Assembly: GCA_902806565.1 (NCBI GenBank)
Contig: CADCXA010000065.1
Span: 372,001 to 436,000, forward strand
Length of the DNA stretch: 64,000 bases
Reading direction: 5' to 3'
Origin: Hypoxylon rubiginosum
Taxonomy: Eukaryota; Ascomycota; Sordariomycetes; Xylariales; Hypoxylaceae
This document shows, one piece after another, positions 32,063 through 44,016 of this stretch (positions are counted from its first letter, which is position 1; each line of letters starts with the position of its first letter). Made by a program: the position numbers and the translations under genes. Below the pieces are notes generated by a model. That model worked only from the letters and a program-made list of their open reading frames with translations, did not search any database and had not been told where the DNA came from.

Positions 32063-33219
32063 TTAAAGGCCCTCAATGTGTGGCTTCCACTGCTCCTCGC
32101 ACCATTCCCACAGCTTCTGCCCATAACCCAAGCCGCCTTCGTCCTTAGACTTCATGGCCTTAGCAATATCCGGACGCCACATGATATCAACAGCGCATAT
32201 TCTTCCCCAAGGCAGGATGAGATTAATGTAGTTTTCTGGCTTGATATCGGGCGACAAGCCGGCGTATAGCTCCGTGTACGCCCCGTAGATGGTATCGTGC
32301 AACATGGTGGCGTTCAAAACAGCCATCAGCACCTTCGGAGTGCCCGCGTAGCTTCCAGCCTTTACGACTCCGGGGTTCACCGTGAGACTGAGGATGCCGT
32401 CCTTGCCGTAGCGTGTCGCAAACTCGTGAGCTAGCATCCAGGTGCCAGCTTTCGAAACCGCGTAGTTCTTTGCTCCGTCCTCATACCCGCGGTCCAGCAT
32501 GGAGAAATCGACACCGTTAGGTGGCGCGTTAGTATCTACTAGGTTAGTCGTCAACCAAAGAACCCTCGTAGCGCCTGGTGCCGAACTACTAGCCGCTGCG
32601 GCCTGGAGCAGGGGACGTAAGAGTTCAGTAAAGAGCAATGTTGCGATGCAGTGCATGCCTATTAGCGGCTCGAAGCCCTGCGCAGTCCTGGTGCCATATT
32701 TCACGGCGTTGCCACCGGTACCGGCGTTGTTCCAAAGAATGTCGAGTTTGGACTCCTGTCGCGCAAACTCTTTAGCTGCTTCCTGGACGATTTGGAGGTC
32801 ATTTAGATCAAGATGTAGGAATTTGATCTGGCCTCTTCCGGGCTTGTCCAGGGGAATGCTGTCTGAAATGGTCTTGATAGCTGCTTCTGCTTTGTCCTAT
32901 ATGCTGAAATTAGATGCTGTAGAAGAAGAAAAGATGAAGGACGTGGTGAGGATGAGAGCAGAGACGAAGGCTACACCGTTTGCTTCGAGAGATTCAGGAC
33001 AATCTCTACCAGTTAACTAACCTTAGACCGCGAGGCCATGTAGATGGTGGCGCCGGTGGTGATAAGAAGCTTGCATAGCTCAAAACCAATACCCGCGTTG
33101 CCGCCGGTCACGATGAAGACGCGTCCATTCTGAGAGCCGGGGGTGAGGTTAGCCTCCGTGAAGGTGGCCTTGGGTGGATAGTATTGGCTAAAGAGGCTCC
33201 TGAACTTAGACGCAGACAT
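32063..33219 (-). CDS. Short-chain dehydrogenase/reductase
   Basis: Two exons, 33219-33022 and 32896-32063, joined across an intron of 125 nt (GTTAGT..ATAG); 343 residues. Classical SDR signatures are all present: nucleotide-binding TGGNAGIG (about residues 39-46), DLND after the third strand, NNAG in the central sheet (WNNAGTGG) and the catalytic YAVSK (Y-x-x-x-K), with a Ser-containing segment before it. After the active site comes NPGVVKAGSY, as in retinol-dehydrogenase/WWOX-like fungal SDRs. The start MSASKFRSLFSQYYPPKATFTE is typical of this fungal subgroup. No targeting signal is seen, so a cytosolic NAD(P)-dependent oxidoreductase is inferred. The substrate cannot be told. It has no biosynthetic-cluster neighbours. 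Confidence 0.9.
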
Positions 33220-34433
33220 CCCTAATGGTTCCCCGATAGGTAGTGTTAGGTATTTGAAGTGAAGAACTTAATTAGCGAGGTTTCCTTTGGTAATAAAGAA
33301 GCTGTGATTATGATGGCCGAGGTTCAAATATCGTGTTACCAACACCTGCGTAACATACATGTAGGTACCCGCGTACCTCCTAGGTTTTAGGTACATGCCT
33401 AGGTACATGCATACCTAGGGCTAGGTACATAGGCACACTGGATGTCTCAGTATGACATGTCAACTATCAGAACCGATGATATAGCACAAGGCGGTAGAGG
33501 GCAATGTATAGATCCATGCGGGAACGGCCGTTGAGTTGGTATTAGCCTATGCATAAGGAAAATGTTGCTACGCACTACCACTAAGCCTTGCCCGCGTTCT
33601 ATGATGTCAGGGAGCGGCTATTATACCAAATTCTTTGTTTCCCTTGAAGTCGAGTCTCCTTCTACGAGTGCTTTCGATATCTTCGGTGAATAAGTTGCAG
33701 TAAGGGGCGTCGAAGGAGAAAGACAGCATCATAGTCTCTCCGTAACTCGCAAACTACATAGTAGCTAATCTTTCAATATAGACCCAAAATATGTAGAGCC
33801 GAAGCGCAAAATCTACGTAGGCACACTATTAGGATATGATATGCTTAAACGAAAGCATGTCTTCCGAGATTCTCAAGTCGACACTCCTAATTCTATTAGG
33901 AAACTTAGTTTACGATATCACGGCCTAGGACTCCTTTTAATTCAAGAAAGACAGTCTGGAAAGTTGTCAAGCGTTAGAGGCCCTCCCTGGAGGCACTGTG
34001 TGCTGTCTTCATGTTGCGATAGGGGGTTATGAAGGTCGTCGATTTAAAGTGATTTTATGGAGCTTGAAATTTCTATTTACTTGAGATGGCAGTTAACTCT
34101 CTTGAGACTGAAAGCTTAGCCTATAAATAGCAAGGAAGATGACTTCTAAGAGCCTGCAAGCGTTTACTACATCTATAGGAGACACCCTACTGGTGATCTG
34201 GACAGTGAACGTGGAAAATTGCCCTAATGCTAATAAATCAGAGCAAATACAATGGAGTAAAGAGTTCAATTTTATCTGAATTATGATCAATCGATCGCTC
34301 CATGAAGGCACTAGGGTAGGCCAATGTCAGAGCACCCTTATAAGCTGACCCGAACGCCTGTAGATGACAGCTTAATGATGACCATGCCTCAAGTTCCTAA
34401 CGCCAAAGCATGAATGCAACCAAACGCAAAGAC
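33220..34433. other. Intergenic region between SDR and Atos-like genes
   Basis: Holds the SDR promoter and a cluster of CCTAGGTA-type motifs (33355-33432). Nothing coding is convincing. Confidence 0.4.
33355..33432. repeat. Cluster of TAGGTA / CCTAGG motifs
   Basis: At least six overlapping copies of (C)CTAGGTAC or its complement in 78 nt. The same word is scattered through other intergenic regions of the window (for example 13340, 26698, 42058, 44360). Confidence 0.6.
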
Positions 34434-36929
34434 CTATTCCTGCATTGTATCAGACCCCTTGTCTGCCTGCCCTTGAACTCCAAGGGATCGCAACCGTTGT
34501 GAAAGCAAACTCTCTGCGACGCCAGTGTTGCCATTAATTAGGTGGGCGAATGCATTGCCTCCGTAGCCTACGTCGCCCTTGTTGAGCTTATCATATCTGC
34601 CAATCTGGCCGTCTAGGCTATCCCAGTTTGATATGTTACTCGAACTTTGAGTCGTTGGCCGACTCGCCTGAGAAGAATCTGGCGATTGAGGTGCGGCGTG
34701 GCTCGAGTTGCTGTTTCCGTTTAGTATACTTCTAGTTCCATCATTTCTGAGAGGAACAGGTTCAATCGGTGCCGTGTCTCTAGAAAGGTAGAAAGGATAA
34801 GGTTGATTCTGAGCACTCATGGTGTTCAGCCCGTCAGTAGTATCATAAGCTTGGCTCGAGCCACCAAAATAGAAGCCCGAGCTACGTCGCCTGAATGCCT
34901 TGTCGGCAGCTAGACTGGCGCCAGGTCCTGTGCCCCCTGATATGGGAGGATGCATCACTCTGATCGGTTTGTAGCTAGTGAACCTAGGTTCAGGTAAGGT
35001 GATCTCGTTTCGAAGTTTCTCTTTGCCATCAGGCACGCGATTTGCGAATACAACTCGAACGTTTTTGTATAGATAATACCGACCTTTTGAGGGACAACAT
35101 ATGTGTAGATGGACGAGATATCGAAGGATAGGTCGATCTGCTGTCCCGTTATCCCTCATTTCCGGCATATTATCAATGATTGGGCCAGCAGAGTAGCTCC
35201 GTTGCCGGATAAATGTTTTGGTGCCAGGCTCCATTCCTGCTAGGTCATATGGAACTAGAAATAGTTTGACAGCTGTCTTGTTGGGGTTCTTAATAATAAT
35301 CTGAATCTGTCCCTTCTCAGGAATGCGGTAACTTCCACCAGGAGGTGCCCTTGGAGAACCTGACCTGCGTTTCGGTCGTTGAGCTCTGCTCGGGCCACGC
35401 TCTAATGGTATTGCAGGGCGTTGTCTCGCCCCGGCCCTCTCGTCTTCCGCCGCTATCTTGTCTAAAACGTCCAAAGCCCGACTCTGAAGCTTCCGTTTTG
35501 ACCTCGCGTCTTCGTCCTGATTAGGAAGACCATTCTCTAAGTCAATCTGACCAACATACGGGCTTGGTCCGTCCTCTTCTTTCGACCGCCCATGGGAGGA
35601 GCTAGCATAACTATAGAACACGGCAGGGAAAGGTAACGTTACATGAGGCGGACACCGCAGGCTTGATTTACACTTACCCAATCCCAGCACCCCGATTTGA
35701 GCCAAGAAATCGAGAGGCTTTGAGGGAGTAGTTGACATCCGGCCACGCAGTATGCTCTCCTCGTAGGACCCTACCATGGAAGCATGTTGGAGCGGTGATA
35801 TATCCGAACTATACGATGGTCTCCTTGACCGCAGCAGCGCCGGAGTTTGTGGTGAGGACGCAGAGGTAGCAAAGCTAGGAGTGGAGGCAAGAGACCGTCG
35901 AGGTTGATGTGCCTGGTAAGGGAATGTCCTCTCCTGGCGTAGATGGGACGGCGGCGGCCTCGGCGACGGGCTATGAGCAATTCCATACGGGGTTGAATGA
36001 GACGACATCAACGTATGGCGACGCGTATTTTTGGGAAAGCTTGAGGTAATGTCGATACCATCCATCGGAGAAGTCAAATCGATATCGTCGTTACTCTCTG
36101 ATTGGACCAAAGGACTGGTCGGCGGCTTGTAGACGAAGCTTGAGGAAATAGAAGAGGATAGCGAAGTATAGCCCAGGGGCGTTTCATCGGGTCGTGTTGT
36201 GGCGTGCCGTCTTTCGAATGGGAAGGGTGTAAAGTTTCTTGGGGGCGAAGTAGCAAACCACGAATCGCCAATGCTACTAAAATCCTCGTGTCTCTGAGCT
36301 CGCTGGCCATCTTGTACGGAACTACCATTCTGGGAGGTTTCATCTTGGGTGAAATCTCCGCTATGAAGAGCTGAACGCGGGCGCTCGATGCTCAGCCCTT
36401 CTCGTAGTCTTCCCTCATCGTCAAGATCGGCATCTCGCTTCTCGGGTGTTATGTTGGCTGGAGGCAGTAAAGTCGGGGAGGTGGTAGATGGACATTTAGA
36501 ATCGCGAGTTGGTGACGTAGGTTGTTGACTCCATATTGACCCGAACTGGTTACAAACCCAAGAGTTAGCAAATGGAATGGGCCATATATATCTTGGGGCG
36601 GAAGAGGAGCTACGAACATGTCGGCTCGGTCTCCAAGTTGGGCTCTCGCCTTTCTTCAATCGTTCAATCAGTTCAGATCGATCAGAGCAGGCGGTGGTGA
36701 GGTCTCGTTCGGGTGTTTGCGATGTTGGCGGTGCTGGGCTATCGGATATTGGGCCTTCACACAGTTCCGTCCGAATGCTTTCCTCCGACTGTTTCCTTCT
36801 CAGTAAATTGTCGTGGTGAAATCCGTCTGGCGTTGGTGCCATAGCTGGCGTGGGCATAGATGTAGGTGTCGATGCGGATGGCTGCTCAGCGGATTCCCTC
36901 CGCTTCAGATCTATCTGAAAAATTGGCAT
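34434..36929 (-). CDS. Atos/FAM214-type conserved protein
   Basis: Single exon. I choose the ATG of MPIFQIDLKRRESAEQ (36929), giving 831 residues; the ten codons before it lack an ATG. Residues 1-380 are Ser/Pro-rich and disordered. About 385-445 is the Atos conserved domain (VGSYEESILRGRM ... LDFLAQIGVLGLGKC ... CPPHVTLPFPAVFYSY). About 530-645 is the second conserved block (KGQIQIIIKNPNKTAVKLFLVPYD ... FIRQRSYS ... LRYLVHLHICCPSKGRYYLYKNVRVVF). The order and spacing match the DUF4210 plus FAM214 architecture of Drosophila Atossa and human ATOSA/ATOSB. The family is nuclear and linked to transcription control in animals; its role in fungi is not established. The C-terminal 190 residues are again disordered. 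Confidence 0.85.
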   Translation of the reverse strand: MPIFQIDLKRRESAEQPSASTPTSMPTPAMAPTPDGFHHDNLLRRKQSEESIRTELCEGPISDSPAPPTSQTPERDLTTACSDRSELIERLKKGESPTWRPSRHVRSSSSAPRYIWPIPFANSWVCNQFGSIWSQQPTSPTRDSKCPSTTSPTLLPPANITPEKRDADLDDEGRLREGLSIERPRSALHSGDFTQDETSQNGSSVQDGQRAQRHEDFSSIGDSWFATSPPRNFTPFPFERRHATTRPDETPLGYTSLSSSISSSFVYKPPTSPLVQSESNDDIDLTSPMDGIDITSSFPKNTRRHTLMSSHSTPYGIAHSPSPRPPPSHLRQERTFPYQAHQPRRSLASTPSFATSASSPQTPALLRSRRPSYSSDISPLQHASMVGSYEESILRGRMSTTPSKPLDFLAQIGVLGLGKCKSSLRCPPHVTLPFPAVFYSYASSSHGRSKEEDGPSPYVGQIDLENGLPNQDEDARSKRKLQSRALDVLDKIAAEDERAGARQRPAIPLERGPSRAQRPKRRSGSPRAPPGGSYRIPEKGQIQIIIKNPNKTAVKLFLVPYDLAGMEPGTKTFIRQRSYSAGPIIDNMPEMRDNGTADRPILRYLVHLHICCPSKGRYYLYKNVRVVFANRVPDGKEKLRNEITLPEPRFTSYKPIRVMHPPISGGTGPGASLAADKAFRRRSSGFYFGGSSQAYDTTDGLNTMSAQNQPYPFYLSRDTAPIEPVPLRNDGTRSILNGNSNSSHAAPQSPDSSQASRPTTQSSSNISNWDSLDGQIGRYDKLNKGDVGYGGNAFAHLINGNTGVAESLLSQRLRSLGVQGQADKGSDTMQE

Positions 36930-37705
36930 CGTACTGTGCGGCAGTCGGTCTAGAGCCACCAGGGAGTAGTTTTATGTTATAAACATTTCTAGTTTCTCAG
37001 TCTTCTGGCCTTCAAGGAATGGATTAGTATCAGGTCCTGACTCGTTACGCTCGTTACGTCCGCTTCATTGGTTCGGAGGACTGGGAAGTTGGAAATAGAA
37101 TAGTAAGCGTTTAATCTTCGCTGAGAGTTTTCAACTAGACATTCACAGTGACTTTGCTATTTCAACTGGAAATAACTAGCCTGGAGTTGAGAGAAATACA
37201 CACGTAGAGGGCCTATTAGCATGAGACATGTAGGAAGAGGTAGAAAGTTGAGTTGGTAGGTTAAGGAACAAAAGGGATCCATTCGTCCTTGATCATCCGG
37301 ACTTTATTTACCTATCGCCTACCGCTATCACCCGTTACCGGCAAACCTATGACTGCACAGCTGCAATAAACTGCGGTAAGTCAGTAAGTCCAGCGTCATT
37401 ATTAGCGCCCGTTTATTGCGCCTAAACAGGCCTAAAGGATGCCCGGTTTGGGGCCGAATTAGCAGGGATAGCAAGCTGACAGGCATGACAGGGCGAGAAT
37501 GGAAGGTCACTTGTACCCTAGACTGGCCTAGCTGCCTGCAACCACTAAATCGACCTATCCGGTAGTGCAATTAGTGCTGCCCACCATACCCATTTGTACC
37601 CGTAACCGCTTATCGATAACATTCGATAATTAATTCATCGTTTTTTCAATTCTCGTCAGCTAGCCCGAATTTAGAGATTCTACTTCTATGAGACATTCAT
37701 AAACG
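36930..37705. promoter_or_regulatory. Divergent promoter region between the Atos-like gene and fyv7
   Basis: This 776-nt spacer should hold both promoters. No coding signal is seen. Confidence 0.45.
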
Positions 37706-38393
37706 ATGGCACCGAAAAGACCTCTCGAATCGGATGGCGCAGCTACGCCAGCAGCAAAGAAGCTTCGGAAAGGTTTTAAAATAGGACCTGAAAATCTGCC
37801 AGAGGGTCCTTGGAAGAGAAAAGGTTTGTGACCACCTCGGCAGACATTGCTTGCGCTATACCCAGTCGCTAACATCTGCCCTCCTGTTAGTTGATAAAAT
37901 AAAAAAGGACATCATTTACAAGGCAAAGATCAAGAAGGCATACAAAAAGATCAAAGCTGCGGAGCAGACGTCTTCTAAACCTGACACCGCCGACACAACG
38001 ACCGCAACCGACGATGCAAGTGCAGCGCCCCAATCACCGACCATTCACCCCGAGAGGCAGGCGATGCTAGAGGAGGATGAAGAGCCTGAACCGTCTCCAC
38101 CACCGCCGCCGTCATCAACCGAGCGCTACAAGCCGCACCGGCACAAGCAGAAGCAACGGAAGCCTGGTTACTTCGACAAAGCTTCGGCCGAGGCGGAGCG
38201 CAAACAGGCCGAAGCAGACGTACGGGCGCAAGAGATCGAGGCACGAAATGCGGAACGGAATCGCAAGATCGCCGAGCGTGAAAGGTTTCGAAAGGCCCTA
38301 GCAAAGGCGCGAACCCCGGGTCGTGATGGTCAGCGCAAGTTAGGCAGGGAGAGTGGGCTGTTGCTCGAGAAGGTCAAGAAGCTAGTTGGGTAG
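37706..38393 (+). CDS. fyv7: rRNA-processing protein Fyv7
   Basis: Two exons, 37706-37823 and 37891-38393, with a 67-nt intron (GTTTGT..TTAG); 206 residues. The N-terminus (MAPKRPLESDG, then KLRKGFKIGPENLPEGPWKRK) and the post-intron KVDKIKKDIIYKAKIKKAYKK form the Fyv7 signature. A disordered acidic/Pro middle (about 75-125) follows, and then a Lys/Arg/Glu-rich helix (KPGYFDKASAEAERKQAEADV... RNRKIAERERFRKAL), ending in KVKKLVG. Fyv7 is a nucleolar factor needed for early 18S rRNA (SSU processome) maturation. It lies head to head with the Atos-like gene. Interestingly, another ribosome-biogenesis gene (Kre33/NAT10) lies about 10.5 kb away. Confidence 0.88.
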
Positions 38394-38712
38394 GCGAAAT
38401 AAAGAGAAGGAGGTTATTCCGAGATGGGCAACCTACCAACGTCTGACCACGAATATCCTCGCTTCAAAGATGCACAGCAGCGAAAACTAGGTTGCATATA
38501 TAGAGTCTATTTCTGAGCGAGGATAGACAACTCATTGCCTCGTTGCCAGGTAGACAAATGTCTAAATGGTGCTATAGAAGACGAATTTCGTCTCAGTTCC
38601 GAGTTATTTCGGTACAGTTTGTCTAGCAACTCGACCGGACAGCACCTTAAACTAACAAGATTAAGATCTAATAAGACGAGAAATATCCCAGCATTCATGA
38701 TACAATTATATA
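38394..38712. other. Convergent 3' intergenic region
   Basis: 319 nt between the converging fyv7 and kelch-type genes; AT-rich 3' UTR-like sequence only. Confidence 0.4.
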
Positions 38713-40656
38713 TTAAAATGTATACTTTCGATCCGGAAGTTCAGGCCTTGTGCGCGGCGTAGGAACCGGAAGTTCATATGTCCAATCCACATCCTCGCCA
38801 GGAAGCTCACCTCTGGCCGTACCACTTATCTCCACCGGTTCTATCGGTGTTGGTTCAAGCGTCATCATCGTCCCCGGCGTAGTTGATCGCAACCGAGGCG
38901 TGTCTTTCGGCCAGGGTTCCGGCCTATACTCGCTTATCTCTTCGCTTATGGCGCTTTGGCGACGGCGCCGTCTTCGCAGCAGCAAGAATGCGACGGCACA
39001 CGTTACGCTGATAAATATCACGCCTCCCACAGTACCACCAACAATACCACCAATCCTTCGACCCGAATGCGAGCTGTCCGAGTTCTCCGTTGACGAAGAG
39101 TTGCTAGTCGCGCCGTACGTAATGGAGCTACCATTTAGGAATAGCTGCTTTACTTCATCGCTGGTCCACATGACGTTATTCATGCCTCCTTCTACGTACC
39201 AACTACTCACTTGGGCGGGGACATCGTAATTTGTCGCGTTCGGATCGTATGAATCCATCCACTTCATCTCAGTCATGTCGAAAATGCCAATTCCCTGTCT
39301 CCATGGATCAGGAGTTGTCATAGTAGAACGAAGTCCAGATCCACCGTCGACGCCTCCGTAGCTTAGCATCTGTCTTTTGCCCTTGCCAACGACGACGCAA
39401 GCGTGATCCGCACGCCGTGTTCCAAGAGAGTCCGCTTTGAAGAATATGAACCCGGGTAAAGAGAGCACATAGACATCAGAAGATACAACACCCCATTGGT
39501 CTGATGTGCCACCATAGATAAATCTATTGCTATTAGTACATTCATGTTTCCAATTAGTTCACCACCTGGGGGTAAACTCACATCTCGTATGTGTTGTTCG
39601 GTCCCTCAACACCAACACTGCATGCTCTTTCAACCAGAGGCGGACGCATTCCGTTCGTCAATTGGGTGTACCACTTTCCCGTCACCGGATCGTATAGCGT
39701 GAGCATATTCCAGCTGAGCTGTACGATACTGCCCGCCGTCGCGTCAACGGGCGCCTCCGCGCCGCCGAAGAAGAGCAGTAGGCCGTTAGGCCCGAACGGT
39801 ACGTATTCGGCCTGTCCGTTCAGGTTTGTCCCGTATCCTTGGTATCCGGCCGTCGAAATGTTGGTCCATTGGCCGGTCTGGAAATCGTACGACACGAGGC
39901 CGGGCACGGCGTATCCTGGGTCTTCCTTCTGAATGGAACGGTCGGTTTTCGAAGTGACCTGGCCACCAAGCGCGTAGCCTACGCGGGCCGTTTGCGTGAA
40001 GGAAGAACCAACCGGGCGCCGGAGTCGTGAGAAGTCGCGAAAGTCCCCTTGCGGGACTTGTGACCACGCTCCACCTCCTGTACCGTCGGCGTTAAACAGC
40101 CACAGCTCGTTCGCAGGTGGCGTCGCGGTTCCCACCGCCATTCCGCCCCAGGTGTAAAAGGTATTAATGGGAGTATCCGTCCAGTATATCTGCTGATCTA
40201 GGAGCGGCGCCGTCTTGGGAATAGACCGAAACTTGACCGTTTCGTTTGTCCATGCTTCGTCGAGCCTCAAGGAGAGCGTCGAATTCACTACTTATCTATT
40301 AGTGAGTGCCTGTTGAATGCGTCGATATGGACGGGCATACGGGCGGATAAAGAGTAGCTTTGACCCAATTGAGTACTATTTGTCTCGGTGCCATTGGTTT
40401 GTTGTAACAATTCGCCGCCGTCTACGTAGAGATAGTCGCCGAATGCCACAACTAAGCTTGAAAGTTAGACTAAATCCGCTCTCTCAGGGCCATTAGGTAT
40501 TGCCTGACCTGTAGGATACCTGTGCCGGACGAAACTCTCAAGACCGGAATTGTCGGCGCCGCGCCTCGTGAGGCTATGCCCATCCGTCCAGCTACCTTCT
40601 CCAAGCCGTCCCAATACCGCGAGCAGCAGCACCAAAGGAGAGCACAAGCCCTTCAT
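38713..40656 (-). CDS. Kelch-repeat-like single-pass membrane protein
   Basis: Four exons: 40656-40509, 40451-40341, 40287-39582 and 39523-38713. The introns are 53-58 nt and the phases join to give 591 residues. Residues 1-20 or so are a signal peptide (MKGLCSPLVLLLAVLGRLGEG). The ectodomain follows, with kelch/galactose-oxidase-type beta-propeller blades: FGDYLYVDGGE, FYTWGG, GYALGGQ, LLLFFGG, IFIYGGTSD and MLSYGGVDG, and several N-glycosylation sites (NGT, NST, NTY, NGS). At about residues 465-490 a Gly/Val/Ile-rich transmembrane helix (GGIVGGTVGGVIFISVTCAVAFLLL) is followed by the stop-transfer RRRRRR and a Pro-rich cytosolic tail of about 90 residues. This architecture is common for fungal cell-surface kelch proteins of unknown ligand. 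Plasma-membrane location is inferred. Confidence 0.88.
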
Positions 40657-43600
40657 TGGGGCGGTTTGACATTTCAGGAGGAAAGATTAAGCATTGTGAG
40701 AAACGCAACCGAGAATATAGTAATCTGGGGTCTCGAAGGAAGCGAGAAGCTGCAGGATTCCTTCTTGGGTGTGGCAAAACCTCATCGCAGTCCACGGATA
40801 TCAGTCAGCTCCAAGTCGCCTCTGTACGTCCTGCAAAATTACCACCTCAAAACTTGACCGGCAGACCGAACTATATTTCTACGCAAATTACTACGCACCC
40901 GGTCCGTTGCGAAGGGGGCGGAAACTCGTTCTACCCATACAGACAGGATTTGTTGGTCACTTATAATAAATGAGATGAACTGCCCACCCAACAACAGCAC
41001 GACGACGGCGACGCAATGGAACAGGGGGTTGGGATCGGATCAAAGACCTCGCCAGTAAAAGATCAGGTACCGTAAGAGCGCAGCTTGATGCCTGTCAGGG
41101 CATACCAATCAGGGGACAGCGCTGACGGTGGAACCTCCAGCCACGCAGCAAAACCCCCGAAAGCCATCTCTCCAACGGTACGGCTGCGGCGCGGTCAAAT
41201 TGGACGAATCGATACCACGACAGCTTTGTATATCGACGCACATGCTTCAAGGCCCGCCAGCCAGCCAGCTCTCGCCGTCATCCGATCTTTCTACATTGTT
41301 GATCACGTCTCGATTATGCATGTAACTGACCCGGCTCTTAAAAGAATCCCGTGGGGGGAACTCGAAGTTGAGAAAGCCAGGTGCCAGGCCGCCAATGTTG
41401 GCTTTGCGTACTAAGCCCGTTTCAGACGAACTGCATGTCTTAATTTGATCCTTCGACTCGGCCTCGATCGAGAAAGGATCGCTTCCGGGGATGATACGAG
41501 GGTGGCTATTCCCGGACCGTACCGACATCGTCGGCGAATTTTTGGAACGAGGGTCCAACATGGCAATTCGCAAAAGATTTGATGCGTTCATATCATTATA
41601 CTGGAGGCATACTCGTCTACCTAAAGAACCAGCAATTGCATCATTACTCAGCTTAACGGGAGTCTAATTTAGCTCTCCCGGCTGGCTGTCGTGAACTCGC
41701 GCCCGATTCGGCGATTGGCCCAGGGGTAAGTAAGCGCCATAATCCCGGACGCACGCGACGATCACCCTCGCCATAAGCAGCCTCGCCACGCGGAACTCTT
41801 CGTGGTAGGCAACAAGATACAGCTCTAGGTAGTGTACATGCGGGATAATAATCATGTCGGTATATAGGACCTCAAACCAACCAATCTCGAATCTGCCAGA
41901 ACGAACTAACAAGACAAGCTCTCAGTCGATCTTGTAGGGACGCATTGGCCAAAAAAGAGCGGTTTCTAATAATAGCAACATATCTACGCGGACGGTTCTC
42001 GGCCCCAAAGCTATCAACGAGGAGGTCTAGCTGGAACAGGTATGTACATAGGTATGTACCTAGACCTAGGTAAGATTGCAAGAAACAGTAACGGGAAGGT
42101 GAGTGCGAGTTTCAGCTGATCTAGATCGCGAAACATCGGGCACACGTGGACGTCCTGCATGTCAGATATGGCTTTTTTTGCTTGGCTACCGCATTTCACG
42201 TTTTTTCATTATGTGGACACCATCAAGAAGCTGCTCGTCGATAGCTTGGCTTTCATCGAGACCACCCTTTCGTGAGCCATTCCGAATAGGGCGGAACCTC
42301 GTGTTTCCTCATTTCGGAGAGACCTATGTGAACTACTCCCTAGGTAAGCAAGCACCTGTACGCAAGCTTGACAAGTTTCCTACTGTGATTATGTCATCCA
42401 CCATTGGCTACACCAGAGGTGTATTATCTAGCTCGTTTATGAAGCCTCAAGTATCTCATTCGGTTCACGACTAGAGTGGCCACTCCAAAATAGACCGTAT
42501 TGCCTTTTAAGATACCTAAGTAATTTTATTAATTTTACGATAAAGCAACATTTTCAAGGCACGGACTATCTGCAACGATGAGTGGGGGTCGTATCAGTCC
42601 CCAGAAGTCCTAGCGAGTTTCGACTTTGAGGAGCGAAAAGTTACGTTGCTGAAGCTCCTCATAAAGCTGATTATCTATGAACCAGGATGTCTTGTTGCTA
42701 TACTATAGATTCAGATGATTTATAGAAGTTCTAGGGTTTTATCTCCATTGGTGCCTTAACCGCCAGTGATCTGTTTTATTTTCAGCTTCCTGGTTTCATC
42801 ATTACGACATCGCGCGAAGTGTCCTAATAGACTGAGATATATCAACTCTAACCACTGCTCTTTTAATGTATGTCCAAGGAAGATCTATATGTATCAATTC
42901 TTTGAGGCCACGGACTGGTATGGCTACACAGATTAGTTAGTCTAGTACCCCTAAGCCGACAGTTTTGAGAGCATATCTCAGCTAGGTGTCAACTATTAAC
43001 TACGGTGCTATGTACTTATTATTACTATGCCTAGGTATTCTTCATGAATACTCTTTATTTAGCCAGTCCACACATTTGTTACATAATTTGAACCCGAATT
43101 CAAAGAGATGTTACAACACCCGAGAGGAGGATCTGTCCTCTCCGCCGATAGACTACTATCTACACCATGTCTATCCTACCTCTTAAGTTTCTCTCCCAAA
43201 CCCAAGAGGTCGTGACTCAGACCGGAACAGATTTCAGACTCTGCAGTTTAGTTGACGACGAAACGACCTACATCTACTGTAACGGTCATTCTTAGAAAGG
43301 GGGGTTCTGGATTGGATTTATGGTCTCTGGCATCTTGGCTTTTGTCAAACTATCTATCTTACGTTAGTTATCCACTCGACAATAACGATGTCTAAGTAGA
43401 GCTGGCTGGACTGCTCAAAGCCGTCACTTTCGCTGCGTGGATGCTCTCGACCGCTCGTGCCCCCTGAACAAGTCATCTTCGAAAACTGCCTTCTCCCACA
43501 ATGGTAAAATGGCACTATAGATTGCTTTGCCTTCATTTCCGAATGTGATCACGTCGTTGGGTTAATTCTACTTAAGTTAATTAGACCTGTCACTTCCAGC

Positions 43601-43887
43601 CGTCTATTATGGCATACCCAATTATCATGACGAATGAGCACCGTTACTATCCGGAAAGAGGACCAGTCTCTATGAGCATTGAATAGTAACTCAACAGCTA
43701 TCGATGAATTTCTTTTCGCTGCAAAGGATTCAGCTCAAGTGCATTATCTCCTGTCGACCATGGAAGTACTGTATTTTCCGACATGGTCACGCAAAGGTAA
43801 CAACTCTCAAGCCCTTCAAGGGGGATCCTGTCCATTGACATATCTACGGAAGCCCCCACTTAGACTGTATTGTACGTAGGGTCAACG

Positions 43888-44016
43888 ATGAGCATTACAT
43901 ATGCTACTCATCATAGACGCATGATAGCGGGGCTCGTGGTGTCTATCCTTGGCACCGTTGGGCTCGCTGCTTTATATATCGGCTGGTGGGCTAGTGGGAC
44001 GCAGGGAGGGCAGTAA
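43888..44016 (+). CDS. Possible 42-residue single-pass membrane microprotein
   Basis: ATG in good context (GTCAACGATGAGC). The frame encodes a basic start (MSITYATHHRRM), then a strongly hydrophobic helix (IAGLVVSILGTVGLAALYIGWW) and a short polar end. The shape resembles small mitochondrial or ER membrane subunits, but I recognise no family. It could also be the last exon of a longer gene or a chance frame. Confidence 0.25.
   Translation: MSITYATHHRRMIAGLVVSILGTVGLAALYIGWWASGTQGGQ

Noticed and set aside
42103..42474. Plus-strand frame of 123 codons in the gene desert
   Set aside because: No domain, no splice partner; at most a fragment. Too weak to annotate.
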